Source of the DNA: Aphelocoma coerulescens
Lineage: Eukaryota; Chordata; Aves; Passeriformes; Corvidae
DNA length: 64,000 nt
NCBI RefSeq assembly: GCF_041296385.1
Contig: NC_091016.1
Span: 16,591,497 to 16,655,496 of the forward strand
Direction of reading: 5' to 3'
This document shows positions 1 through 64,000 of the stretch, piece after piece. The notes below the pieces were generated by a model. It did not search any database, was not told the DNA's origin, and saw nothing but the letters and a program-made list of their open reading frames with translations. How positions within the stretch are numbered: the first letter of the stretch is position 1; the number at the start of each line of letters is the position of its first letter. The translations under genes and the position numbers were made by a program.

Positions 1-506
1 ACCCTTTCATTCATTCAGGCCACAGGCTGGTCCTCACTCTGTTCCTTGGCAAGCACAGGGATGTGCTTTTCCTCTGGCTTGTGCAAGTTCACAGATGAAT
101 TCACTCGAGTAGGAAGTTAATGCGTGCCTGGCCTTCCTATTAGTTTGCACACAGTTCCTGTAGTAGGGATCATGTGAAGAGGCAGTTGCTGTAGCCTCTG
201 GACAAAAGCAGTTAAGAGCTGGAATAAGGATTCCTTTTTAATGGAAGTAATTCTTTTATACAGCATATTGGTGTGGATACAAATAGAAATGTAATCAGTT
301 TAAACCCTCTCATCAAACCTCTTAGCTCCAGGTTTTGTGGTTGTCTTGTGTATCAGCAGACAAATTGAAATCCTTGCAAATTCATCATTTCTCTCTGAAT
401 CATGCTAGGATAGTTTCACGTTTTTCCTAATGTGTTGGAAGATTACTTGTTGATGTTTGCTGCTGGCTGGCAGAAACCTGCCAGTGACTTCTTTTTCTCC
501 CTCCAG
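1..506 (+). other. ENTPD6: ENTPD6 intron (partial)
   Basis: No exon, repeat or RNA gene recognised. By position it is the 3' part of the intron before the first ENTPD6 exon seen here. The inner introns (587-1526, 1592-1919, 2022-2499, 2641-3503, 3561-4157, 4271-4523) also show nothing beyond short homopolymers and a T/G-rich stretch at about 3779-3812. Confidence 0.7.
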
Positions 507-586
507 GCAACTCTCCAGACATCGCCATCTGGCCACACAACTTCATTTCAGATGTTTAACCACACCTACAAGCTGTATTCGTACAG
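507..586 (+). CDS. ENTPD6: ENTPD6 coding exon (first in window)
   Basis: Acceptor CTCCAG before 507, donor GTTAGT from 587. Encodes the segment starting ATLQTSPSG and holding an N-H-T glycosylation sequon. Ends with two bases of a Ser codon. Confidence 0.9.
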
Positions 587-3500
587 GTTAGTTGTGGGAA
601 AGAGAGCACTGTGCACAGAGGGAAGCTTTCTGTGAAGCCGGGGAGACCGAGGTGTTTTTCTGGGGTGGGGTCCTTGCAAATGAATACTATGAAGAAGCAG
701 AGAAACTTGAGCCATGTGTTTTTAGTGGATTAACCTTGGCTGCCCACCATGTGCCCACCAAGCCCCTCTATCACTCCCATTCCATTAACAGGACAGGGGG
801 AAGAAACTATGACAAAAAGCTCATGGGCCAAGGTAAGGACAGGGGGGACACCAGTTATTGTCATGGGCAAAACAGACTTGACTTTAATTTAATTTATTTA
901 GTATCTAATTTAATTTATTGCCAATTAAACAGTAGGATAATGAGAAATAAGAACAAAATCAAAAACGCCTTCCCTCCACCTCTCCCTCCTTCCCATGCTC
1001 AGCTTCACTCCCAACTCTTATACCTCCTCATCACCGAGCAGCACAGGAAGATGGAGAATGGGGGTTGCAGTCAGTTCATAATGCTTTGTCTCTGTCATTT
1101 CTTCTTCCTCACTGTTTTCCCAGCTCCCAGTGTTTTGGGCAGCAGCTTCTTCCCACCTGTGTTTGCTGTGGGGTGTGTTTGGGCTCGGAAAGTCAGTTCT
1201 GTATGCAAGTGGCTGGGCTGCCTTTGGGGAGGGTAGGAGTACCCAGTGTAGTACTAGGAGTAGTGTTAGGGAAATGTCATTGCCAGTTCTCCAACAGCCA
1301 GATTACAGCTGACAGCTATTGCCTGAGCTTTTCCAAAGAGGAATTATCTTTCTGGATAAGGTAATATGAGAGCGGGTTGTCACACTGTTCCCCTCGTGCA
1401 TGAACTGCTGACTTGAGCCACTTTGCCATGGCTGTGTAGAGGAGACTGGCATGTTCCAGCTGGGTTGTCAGTGGAGTATCAGAGGAAGGATGTCTGTTGC
1501 TCACAGAGGCTTTTCTCCCTTTGCAGTTACCTGGGACTTGGGCTGATGTCAGCAAGGCTCGCCATTTTGGGAGGAGTTGAGGGAAAACCCTGTAAGTTAT
1601 GGGCAGTCCTCAGGTCCTGGCTCTGAGTTCAGGGTGTGTAGTACTGTGGTGGAGGGAGGAGCTGTGTATCCCCTTCCCACTGGGCTCAAGGTTCCTGAGT
1701 GGCATGTGGGCTCCTGTCACCATGGCCGGGTGCATTTGAGACAAATGCAGGAGGTGACGCTGACAGATCCCAGGAGACCTGGATTCTTGCCAGCCTCAGG
1801 TTGGGGGTGGGCATGGGACATCCAAGCCATGACTGGGCTGTGGAGGGGCCTTGCTGAGGCTGCAGGACAGGGCTGGGAGTGAGGGATCTGAATTTGTCTC
1901 CTTATGTTTTTTCCTGCAGTAGGAGAAGGGGAGGAACTGATCAGCCCTTGTTTACCACCTGGCTTCAAATCTGAATGGCAACATGCTGAGATAGTGTACA
2001 AAATTAAAGGACAGAAGGCAGGTATAGTGATTTATCACTCTTGCTATTTAGGCTAGCTGCTCTTGGCACAGTAAATGATACGCTCTCATCCTCTTCGAAA
2101 GACACCAGACTGTTTACTGTTCTGTCTGGCTCCTCTTGATGTGCTGCTGTCAAGGAGATCCTGCAGCTCTTTCCTCTTTTGCCATGATGTGTCTGTCCAG
2201 TCAGTAAAAATGCTAGAAGTGATGCAGATGGAGTTGAGCAGCCCTTGAATGGGTCTTTCAAAATCCTTCTGCCTCAAATGATGTTGTCCATCTCTGATCT
2301 ATCATGTGCTTAGTCCCAACCTGAGGATGGTAGGTGTCTGCCTCTGGAAGAAGATGCAGATTTCAGTTCTCTGGGAAGAGCTTATGGAGTGCTATTTTGC
2401 AAAAAGGAGCCTGTTTCCTGACAGATCCTAAATAAATTCTATGTATATTTAACTCTCAGCCTGTAATATGATTGGGGGGGGGCATTTGTCTTCTTTTAGG
2501 TGAGCCTCTCTATGAGTCTTGTTCGAATAAAGTGGCAAAGATGCTCTACAAAAAAGTGCATAGAGCTGAGGAAGTGAAGGACTTGGACTTTTACATTTTT
2601 TCCTACTACTATGACTGTGCAGCAGAGGCTGGTCTCATAGGTAAGTCTGCTCCTGGCTTGGTTTCATTTTAAATGACAAGTTACAGAAGCAGTGGGAACA
2701 CTTGCACACATCATGATGCTTTGCTAAGCCGTCGTGGAATTTAGTCTGCTGTTACACTGCTGTGCAGCACTGATCTTGACTTGTTGCTAATTTCTATAGA
2801 GAAGATACTGGGGCTGTGAAATAGGACATACAGCCTTTAGTAATAGTTTTTAAACTGTTTGCATTTCAGAAATGGTTGTTGCCTAATTAACTCTACAGTC
2901 TGAAATAGAAGAAACTTCATAATGATAAGCAAATTTGTTGGGCAGTAAAATCTACTTGGGCTGTGTGTTTGCTTCACTGACCTTTTTAGATGGAATGAAG
3001 ATTTTCAGCTATTTCCACCTGCATTCAGAATGCATCTCTTTTCCAGTAGTATGCTTGTGTACAAAAGGCTTCATATTCAGTAGTAGAAAGCAGATAATGA
3101 GATCTCAATTTAGTTTGGACAAACATACCCTCCTCCTCAGCCACTTTCTTTTTACAAATAATGTCAGATTTAATGTGTTGCAGAGCACCACTGCCCTGTC
3201 AGATCTGGTCACAGGTGTTCACTGTCCGGGCACCAGTGGACAGGGCAGTGCAGAACTGGGGGTCAGGTGAGATAGTCTGTAAGCTCTGTTTATGTAGGAA
3301 ACAAAGCTAAAGGCTCTTCATAAACCAAGGTTTTTCAATCTCTATTTAGAATCTTTTGAAGGTTCTTTTACCTTTAAAAGCAGTCTGAATTTTGAAATTG
3401 ATTTCAGTGGCTCAAGGTTTCATTTCCAGACAACTTTATGACTTGAATCTACAATTGCCTTTATACAAAGACCATAAAAGACCATGGGATTTTTTTCTTT

Positions 3501-4613
3501 TAGATAAAGAAAAAGGAGGAAGCTTAACTGTCAGTGACTTCGAAATTGCAGCTAAATATGGTGAGTAAAATACAATCAAACACACACACTAATAATTGTG
3601 TGTAAATTGATTCCCAGCTGGCAAATATCGGACACACTAAGAAGCCTGATGCTTTTAAATACATATTGAGTCCCTGTACATAGCATCTAACCAGCATTTC
3701 TGCTTATTTCTGAAAATCTCAACTATTTTTATATTAACTTTTGCTTTTGCACTGGGTTTTATTTTGAGTTTGTCTTTTCTTTTGTTGGTTTTTTTTTTTA
3801 ATTTGGTTTTGTCAACATTTGTTGAGTGCTGGTGCCCAAGAAAATTAACACACCTGAAGTTGCTCAGCTATTTGAAGACTTGAAGTAGATAGAAGAAAAG
3901 TTGGAGGCTCTTTTCCTGGAGAGATACAAGAAACTGCTCTCTTAGGGGAGAGACAGAATGTCTTGAACTTCCTTACAAAGCTTATGTGTTTATCCTAGTG
4001 TGTGTATGTCATTTCAGCCCATTGTAACAGGTTCCATCACTGCACAGCTCAAGTGACAAGCAGTGGTTTTGGATTCATTTGAGATTTTTCACAGCTGGGT
4101 TGTTTTGAGACATGAGCCCACAGTGTGCACTCAAAACACTGTTTTCTTTCTTCTTAGTTTGTAAGACCATGGAAATCAGCCCTGGAAACAGCCCTTTTCT
4201 CTGCATGGACCTCACGTACATCACCTTCCTGCTGCAGGAACTGGGCTTCCCAAAGAGGCAAGGCTTTAAGGTGAAGCTCAAAGTGGATTTCTGAGGAAAG
4301 TGGGCAGGAGGGTGCCAAGGCAGGAGTCATCCTGCTGGGAGCTCGGTTCTTGATTTACTTTCTTGCTACAATGCATGGTCTGCAATTGTGGGTGCAGCCA
4401 CACTCTCCCCATGATGGTGGTAACTGTTTGTCATAACCTTCAGCACTGTATCCACCTTGCATGCTTCAGATTCTCCCAGAGAGTTGTGTTTCAACTTTTC
4501 TGCTTGTTTTTTTTTCTTTCCAGCTTGCCCGGAAAATTGACAATGTTGAAACAAGCTGGGCATTGGGAGCCACTTTCCATTACATCGACTCACTCAATAG
4601 CCTGCAGTACTAA
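507..4613 (+). CDS. ENTPD6: ENTPD6, ectonucleoside triphosphate diphosphohydrolase 6 (3' part)
   Basis: GDA1/CD39-family nucleotidase that removes terminal phosphate from nucleoside diphosphates (GDP, IDP and UDP preferred in the known family member), in the Golgi or secreted. Seven coding exons are seen: 507-586, 1527-1591, 1920-2021, 2500-2640, 3504-3560, 4158-4270 and 4524-4613. All have GT-AG borders, and their phases sum to exactly 216 codons (215 residues plus TAA). The translation reads straight through the family C-terminus: an MFNHTYKLYSYSYLGLGLM stretch, FYIFSYYYD, the CMDLTYI segment and the last apyrase conserved region with SWALGA before FHYIDSLNSLQY-stop. This fits ENTPD6 better than its paralogue ENTPD5, and PYGB next door supports it. 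Catalytic apyrase regions 1-4 lie upstream of the window, roughly 55% of the protein. No break is seen. The identification is firm; substrate preference is carried over from the family. Confidence 0.93.
1527..1591 (+). CDS. ENTPD6: ENTPD6 coding exon
   Basis: Acceptor TTGCAG, donor GTAAGT. Completes the split Ser and encodes YLGLGLMSARLAILGGVEGKP, the most conserved stretch of this gene in the window. Ends in phase 1. Confidence 0.92.
1920..2021 (+). CDS. ENTPD6: ENTPD6 coding exon
   Basis: Acceptor CCTGCAG, donor GTATAG. Encodes a segment with SPCLPPGF and EWQHAEIVYKI; the Cys is one of the family's conserved disulphide cysteines. Ends in phase 1. Confidence 0.9.
2500..2640 (+). CDS. ENTPD6: ENTPD6 coding exon
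   Basis: Acceptor TTTTAG, donor GTAAGT. Encodes EPLYESCSNKV through FYIFSYYYDCAAEAGLI; the FSYYYD core is diagnostic for the ENTPD5/6 group. A G9 run lies just upstream at about 2474-2482. Confidence 0.93.
3504..3560 (+). CDS. ENTPD6: ENTPD6 coding exon
   Basis: Acceptor TTTTAG, donor GTGAGT. A 57-base exon encoding DKEKGGSLTVSDFEIAAKY, matching the KGG-x-L...DFE pattern of ENTPD6. Ends in phase 1. Confidence 0.92.
4158..4270 (+). CDS. ENTPD6: ENTPD6 coding exon
   Basis: Acceptor TTCTTAG, donor GTGAAG. Encodes VCKTMEISPGNSPFLCMDL followed by TYITFLLQELGFPK; the FLCMDL-T-Y motif is a family hallmark. Ends on a complete Lys codon. Confidence 0.92.
4524..4613 (+). CDS. ENTPD6: ENTPD6 last coding exon
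   Basis: Acceptor TTTCCAG after a long T tract. Encodes LARKIDNVETSWALGATF and ends FHYIDSLNSLQY with TAA at 4611-4613. W-A-L-G is apyrase conserved region 5. Confidence 0.94.
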   Translation, partial: LARKIDNVETSWALGATFHYIDSLNSLQY

Positions 4614-5880
4614 AGCTCCTAGAAGGTGACTTTTGGGAATTTCCATTTTTTTGGAAGCCCAGCATGGGAAACCCTGCTGAAGGGTGTGCTTTTGGCTTCC
4701 AGAGTCCTTTGGAAGATGAGCTACACTCCTTTCCCCACATCCCTCCTACCAAGTCTCCTCCATTGCTAGCTCTTTTTTACAGTGCAGAGTGTAAAGGAAA
4801 AGCCTTGATTTGACAGCATGTGCCATCAGCTTAATGTAAAACTTGATCATTTTGGAAGGAAAACCAGGACTCTGCAGGACATCTATGATCTCTATGAGAA
4901 AAACACACCTTTTTTGGAATCTGCCTGTACTATGTGCTTGCAGTGTGCTGAAGTTGCTGAACGGTCACTCCAGAAGGAACTCTTTACTGTCCTGATTTCA
5001 GGGTGTTTTTTTCCTGTTTGTCAGCAGTTTTCAGTGATGATTTTTATTTTACTGTTCCTGTGTTCGAAGGTAAACTTGTGTGTGTGCAAAAATGGTGCAT
5101 TTACACATTGTGCTGCTGAAAGGCAGCAGCTTTGAAATGCAGCATGGAAGTCACAGCTCTGTCTTCCAGTTGCTGAAGGAGAAAAGCTCAGGGGGACTCT
5201 AGAAGCTGGGTATAGACTTGAAGGAATGATTTTAACCCTGTGTGCCCTGTAGGGTTAAAACCTAATGTTGATGCCCTGGCTGTTGGGAGGTAGATGGTGG
5301 AAGACAACATCAGACTTGCCAGATGAGCAAGGCCTGGGAGCTGGGTACAAGGGTAATGATGGATTTGACAGTTCTGGAGCCAGTCAGAGGAAGATAGATG
5401 AACAAGATGCAGCCACAAAAATAAACCCTGAGCATGGCTCATTGGACGTTGCAGACTTTTGTGCCTTGGCAAGGTTGATGCAGGGCTGGGGATGAACACA
5501 TTTGCTTGGTATTTTGGGTGTCTCTTCTGCAGACACATCTCTGCTAAATGATTGTATTGTGGTTGCAGTGAGCCAGGGCAAGGTAGCTGGAGTGCTCCTC
5601 TCCAACAGTGCCTGGTATGTGGGCAGGGAGTGCTCACAGTGGCTGGAAGGGATATGCTGTGCTCTTTGTAATCTACCTGTGGAATTGTGATGTGTTTGAT
5701 GAATGTATAGAGAAGACCCAAGTGGTCTTTTGGGGGTGTGAAAGAGCCCAGCTTCCCCGAGAGCCAGCAGTGCCTGCCCTGACTCCTGGGCTCCATGCTG
5801 TGTGCATGGCTGCTGGCTCTGTGTACCGGGGACACCTGAGCCTCGCTGTGCCGACAATAAACCCCCAATTTAAAACGAGA
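4614..5880 (+). terminator. ENTPD6: ENTPD6 3' UTR with two candidate poly(A) signals
   Basis: Non-coding sequence after the ENTPD6 stop. AATAAA occurs at 5420-5425 and again at 5856-5861; the second lies right before the PYGB CpG island. Use of the distal site would give a 3' UTR of about 1.25 kb. No other gene or repeat is recognised here. Which site is used cannot be told from sequence. Confidence 0.6.
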
Positions 5881-6193
5881 ACGTGGTGGTGGGGTGGCTT
5901 TTAGCGCCAGAGCCCGCCCGGCGGGTGGGATGAGAAATCACTGCCCTGACGCCATCCCTGACCCCTCGTGCCATCAGTCACTCCGGCATCCGAGTCCCCC
6001 GGTGCCATCCCAGCCCCCTACGCCATCCCAGTCCGCAGTGGCTCTCCCGCTCCCCCTCGGCCCGCCCCGGCAGCGGAGCCGGCCCCGCCTCGTCGCGGGC
6101 GGAGGAGGCGCAGGCGCGGCGGCCCCGGCCCTGCCCCGGCCCCGGCTGCGGCGGAGGCATCGCCAGCGGCGGCGGGGCGGCGGCGGCGGCGGG

Positions 6194-22907
<16,714 letters not shown>

Positions 22908-23825
22908 TGCAAGCACCAAGGGATGGAAGGAGGGATACGCTCCCAGTGCAGGAGGCCTCAGCTGCATTTCACCACCAGTCTCATGGTCTCAGCTCTGCAG
23001 AACCAAGGCCTTTCCCTCAGAGGGTAGAAGAATGCTCTGAGGAGGAGCCCTGACTGAGGAACAAGAGCTGGGGGGCAGGAGAAAGGACCTTGTGTTTGCA
23101 GCTACCTAGCTTGCATGTGCTGCATAGTGCTTCTAGTGAGATGACCATGGATAAGTCTTCCACGGCTGTGCTCCATGCTTAACAAGGGCTTTCCAAGTAA
23201 ACCCCTCCCCTCTGTGTGCAAGGGCCTGGCCTCCTTGACCCTGCCCCACAAGTAGGATCAGCTAACACAGAGCATGTCTTGCATTCTCCTCCAGGGGTCT
23301 GGCAGGCCCAAAGCTGGGGGAGGGAGAGGCCACTCCCTGACCATCCCCTTCCCCAGTATCACCTAAAGAAGGGGGGTTGGCTGTGAAAGCAGCAGGCCCC
23401 AGGGCAGGCACCAATGTCAAACACTGTGCCACAAGCAGGAGAGCCTGGGATCAGCCACTTCCTTGCCACAGAGCTTACTGTAGCCTCCTACCACACCTTT
23501 TTCCTAACTCAAGGCCCAGTAACCAAGCCACTCCAGGGATTTTTAGCCTCCAGGTCTGCACAGGGATGGCTGTACCTGCCACTGCCAGGTGGGGTGGCTG
23601 AGCCTGCTGGCTCCTGACTCCGCAGGTGCAGCTGTGTGCTGGCTGCTACCCAGGGGGTGAACATGGATCACATCCCTGGCATTCCTCCGTAGCAGGGTCA
23701 TGCTGCTCCACATGTCCCTCCCAGTGCTGGGGTCACCGTTTAACACCCATAGTGCTGTGTAGTGCACCAGTACTGCCCTGTTTGACACCAACTCATTAAA
23801 ACAACCCAAACACCTGCTGGATTGA
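22908..23825 (+). terminator. PYGB: PYGB 3' UTR and poly(A) signal
   Basis: About 0.9 kb of non-coding DNA after the stop. The best poly(A) signal is ATTAAA at 23795-23800, the commonest variant of AATAAA. No coding potential is recognised in this stretch. Confidence 0.6.
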
Positions 23826-24344
23826 CTTTGGACTGACTTGTGACTACTCCACGCCTCGGGGTTCAGGTTGCAGCAAGTTCAGGCCATGATGCCTGAATCG
23901 CTGCTGTCCTTCCCCAGCTGTGGCTTCGTGGTCCCCTGCAGCTGGCAGGGTGCTGGCACCACCATGGGGGGTAACATGCCCATGTCAGGCTGACTCTGTG
24001 CACTGGGGTGGGGGTTAGTGCTGGGTTTGCCCTGCCAATGGCACCCAGGGCCTCCTGAACTAAAAATCACACAGGCAGCTCCCGTCTCCCCCCTCCCAGG
24101 GGAGGAGCAGAGCCTCAGCTGCAGCCACAGCACAGGCACAGACCCTCTGGGCTCCAGGAGAGTCGATCCCCTAGAACTGGCAGTAGCCACCAAGATTTGC
24201 CCAGTCCCAGCTGCAAGCTCACCAGCTCACCTCCCACACACCACCATACTGCAGCCCTGCCCCACACGCAGCTCAGTGTGGGGAAAATGTCCCAAAAACT
24301 GCCAGGTAAGACTGGTAAAGCTAAAGTGATCAGCAGTCAATGCC
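23826..24344. other. PYGB-ABHD12 convergent intergenic spacer
   Basis: About 0.5 kb between the poly(A) signals of two genes that face each other. No gene, repeat or RNA recognised. GC-rich with no long reliable reading frame. Confidence 0.6.
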
Positions 24345-26203
24345 TTTATTAAAACTACACCACTTTTAGATAAACATTTCAGTTTAAATTTCCAAGCATT
24401 TCACTGGCCTGCTAAGAGGAATGGTGGTGCTGGGACCACCAACACCAGCAGTTCTTATGCTGGACTCCCAGCTCTGTCCCACCAGGAGGAAGGCAGCCAG
24501 CCAGGCCCCAGCTCAGGCTGCACTTTACCCCAAGCCAGCTGCCAGCAGCAGCATTAACTGGAATGTGTGTTACCCTCCAGAGCCAGGTAAATATTTCTCA
24601 TCTGTCAGTGCAATGAATTATGGTTGATGCACTTGTAGTGAAGTGGCACAGCTACTTTATGAGTATCAGGGGTCAGAAACCTCAGGGACAACTGCGCTAA
24701 TGGCAGAAGAATCTTGGTACAAGAACAAGCTACTGTCTCTTTTGCAACTAGTATAAGCCTGCAGATATAACTCTGATGCATGCTGAGCAGTTTATACTAT
24801 GCTGTACACCCCTGACCAGACCCTTGGGGCAGCACAATTCCCTTTGAGCACTCGTGACTAAACCTACAGCACCTGGTCCTGTCTGTATGGACTGACAAGG
24901 GGCAGGACCCCAGTGAGGCAGTGTGTGAGTGACTCCTCTTTCAGTGCAGAGCTCTTCAGCAGCATAAACCAGCCCCCCTTCCAGCCCCAAGCAGGACAAG
25001 GACATCCCCAGAAGCTCTCCCTGTGGGAAAGGCTCATTTCCACTTCTGTCTCCTGGACAATGGCTGGCAGAGGGGCTAAGATGTGCTACTGGCAGCACAC
25101 AGAAGGCAGGGGGGAAGAGATGGGGAGCAACACCCCAGACTTATTTTTGCATCAAAAACCGTGTATCACTGTCTGCTTTTAACTACAGTGGAGCAGCACT
25201 GCCACCAGGAACAGGAAAACCTGACCCAAAGAGTCAAAAAGTAGTTGAGGAAAAAAACCCCTTGCCCTTCTCACCAAAAAGCAGCACATGGCTGTCTGGG
25301 TACGTACAGGGGTAATGGAAGATATCCATTCTGGCAGTCTGGGCACACATTGTTCATGGAAGAGGAGATCAAACACCCAAGTCTGCAGTTATATATACAT
25401 GTGTCATTCCAGTCCTAATAGGAAGTACTTGTGTAAATGGGGAGGAGGTCCACAGAGGATAGCAGGAATGGGAGCAAAAAATGATGTTCAGAAGGAAAAG
25501 GGCTCAGAAAAGATAAAAGGGCACTAGCCTTTCCCATTAAATCGATGTTTCAAAAGGAAGAACAAAAAAAAAATCTTTCATTTTATTTCCAAATGTGTGC
25601 AATTACCCCAACACTTGCAGCACATTGTGACTGAAGAGCTAAATAAAAATACCTCTCACTACCTGGATCCTCCATATATTTGTAATTACAGCCACTGATT
25701 GGAAAGGAAAGGCAAAACACGTATTTTCTAGAAAAAGAACACCTCAAACTCAAGCAAGACAACTGCAGTAAGGAGACATGGCAAAAGCCATTTGCCTACA
25801 AATGAATCTCTACATGATCCAAAAACAGCAGCAGTGTTTAAAAGTGAAAGAAACATCCTTGGTCATGACACAGTGTCCTAGGAAATCTGTCCTCAGCAGT
25901 ACCACGATGGGTTGGCGAGGCTTTGCTGCGCTTACATTTTTCATGGTTCAGTACTGGCTCCTGGGCTGCTACCACCCCTCCATCCGTGTCGAAAAAGAAG
26001 CCAACAACTTCCTCCTTCTGCCGTCAGAGATGCTGATGCCAGAAGCTGGAGTTGCCAAGGGTACACATCAGGACCGGAACGGGAATCCCTGACCTCCTCT
26101 AGTGCCAGGGACGGAAGAACGGCAGACTGACCCACAGGGAGATGGGAGGAAAAGGAGAGAGAGGAAGGAAACGAAAATCTCTGTGCTGACAAGCAGACAG
26201 TCT
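24345..26203 (-). terminator. ABHD12: ABHD12 3' UTR with proximal and distal poly(A) signals
   Basis: On the minus strand AATAAA lies at 25587-25582 (proximal, UTR about 0.6 kb) and at 24350-24345 (distal, UTR about 1.9 kb). The plus strand shows no gene over this stretch. Which signal is used is not known. Confidence 0.6.
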
Positions 26204-63125
<36,922 letters not shown>

Positions 63126-63559
63126 GCCGGGGCGGGGGCGGCAGCGGCGGCGGCGGAGACGGCGGCAGCGGAGCGGGGCCGCGCTCACTCGCCGCGCGCC
63201 CAGCCCGGCCCTGCCCGGCCCCGCCCCGCGCCCCGCCCCGCCGGCGCGCCCACCAATCCCCGCCTCCGGCCGCGCCCCCCGCCCCGCCCCTCCGCCGCCC
63301 CCGCCAATCCCCGCCTCCGGAGCCGGCCCGCCCGCCAGCGCCTCGGAGCGGCCGCGGCGCCATCTCTACTGCGGGCAGCGGCCCGGCCGCCATTTCGCTG
63401 TGGGCCGGGGCGGGGCCCCGCGGTCCCGGCGCCGCTCGGTCCGGGCGGGGACGGCCCTGCCCAGGGCGGGAGCTGTGTATGCCCGTGAAAGAGCCCCCCA
63501 CCTGGTCTGCAGGCGTTCGGAAGGGCTGTGAGACCGGGGCGGAGCGGCAGTACAGATCT

Positions 63560-64000
63560 GGGGAAACGGCACGGCTGGTCCGGGGATGCGGAGAGAGTCA
63601 GAGCCGGCCTTTTGATACAATCGGCAGTGGGAACAGGACAGGGACGAAGCTGTTTGATGGCACAGAAGGGTTATGATACCACACTGGAAAGCACGTCCTC
63701 ATCTGACTTATGGCTAAAGAGGCACACAGGCAAGGCAAGGAAGTTACAGAGCTTCCCTGGCTCTGTTGGGGTGTTGCAAACTGTGGAATATGTAAAATTT
63801 TTTCTTAACAAGGGAAGTTCTTTGATGTTTGATCTCTGTATACTTTTAAGCCTGGTCAGCAAGAAAGGCAATTTTCCATGTGTTAAAAAAACCCCAAATT
63901 AATTGCCTTGTTGAAGCTTAGGTCTTGAGGTGCTTCAGTGATCTCAGACCTAGGGGGAGGTTATCAAAGATTTGGAAAAAGAATTTATGGGCCACAAAGA
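63560..64000. other. Sequence upstream of ABHD12
   Basis: No exon, repeat or RNA gene recognised. GINS1, the usual next gene, is not seen. A short A7-C4 run lies near 63885. Confidence 0.55.

Noticed and set aside
63126..63188. N-terminal extension of ABHD12 upstream of MRKR
   Set aside because: The frame stays open but starts with GTG, not ATG, in GC-rich 5' UTR; the conserved protein begins at MRKR.
63500..64000. Searched for GINS1 exon 1, the expected next gene
   Set aside because: No frame resembling the GINS1 N-terminus was found; the gene is probably beyond the window.

Overview
The window is vertebrate nuclear DNA, most likely from a passerine bird. It has long introns, CpG-island promoters, CR1 LINE 3' ends (about 20692-21000 and 37012-37340) and, at about 54208-54350, a short interspersed element joining a tRNA-Ile(AAT)-like head to a CR1-like tail. 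That composite matches the tRNA-Ile/CR1 SINEs known from songbirds. The species cannot be read from the sequence.

Three protein-coding genes account for the coding content and follow the conserved order ENTPD6 > PYGB > < ABHD12. (1) 507-4613, plus strand: the last seven coding exons of ENTPD6, a CD39-family nucleoside diphosphatase; its 5' part lies before the window. (2) 6194-22907, plus strand: a complete PYGB (brain-type glycogen phosphorylase), 20 coding exons whose phases join without error into 843 codons plus stop, with Ser15, the AMP-site residues, the 280s loop and the pyridoxal-phosphate lysine all present. (3) 63125-26204, minus strand: a complete ABHD12 (lysophosphatidylserine lipase), 13 coding exons, 387 codons plus stop, with the Ser235/Asp322/His361 triad. 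ENTPD6 and PYGB are tandem and very close: the last ENTPD6 poly(A) signal is about 330 bases before the PYGB start codon. PYGB and ABHD12 are tail to tail, with poly(A) signals about 550 bases apart. The ABHD12 promoter is a GC-rich island at about 62560-63560 near the right end. I recognise no exon of the next gene in the usual vertebrate order (GINS1).

The genes do not form a pathway. ENTPD6 handles nucleoside diphosphates in the secretory pathway or outside the cell, PYGB releases glucose-1-phosphate from glycogen in the cytosol, and ABHD12 hydrolyses lysophospholipids at the endoplasmic reticulum. They share a conserved syntenic block.

Most of the rest is intron. It holds a broken endogenous retrovirus fragment (about 40360-42400, minus), CR1 and SINE insertions, a degenerate minisatellite in PYGB intron 1, and several splice-site oddities: a 22-base tandem duplication of a PYGB acceptor, a GC-AG intron in ABHD12, a 19-T tract at an ABHD12 acceptor, and a perfect hairpin just before PYGB exon 15. 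A chain of splice-compatible minus-strand open segments in ABHD12 intron 1 (48232-49468, perhaps also about 53057-53147) is the best candidate for something unannotated, but it is unproven.
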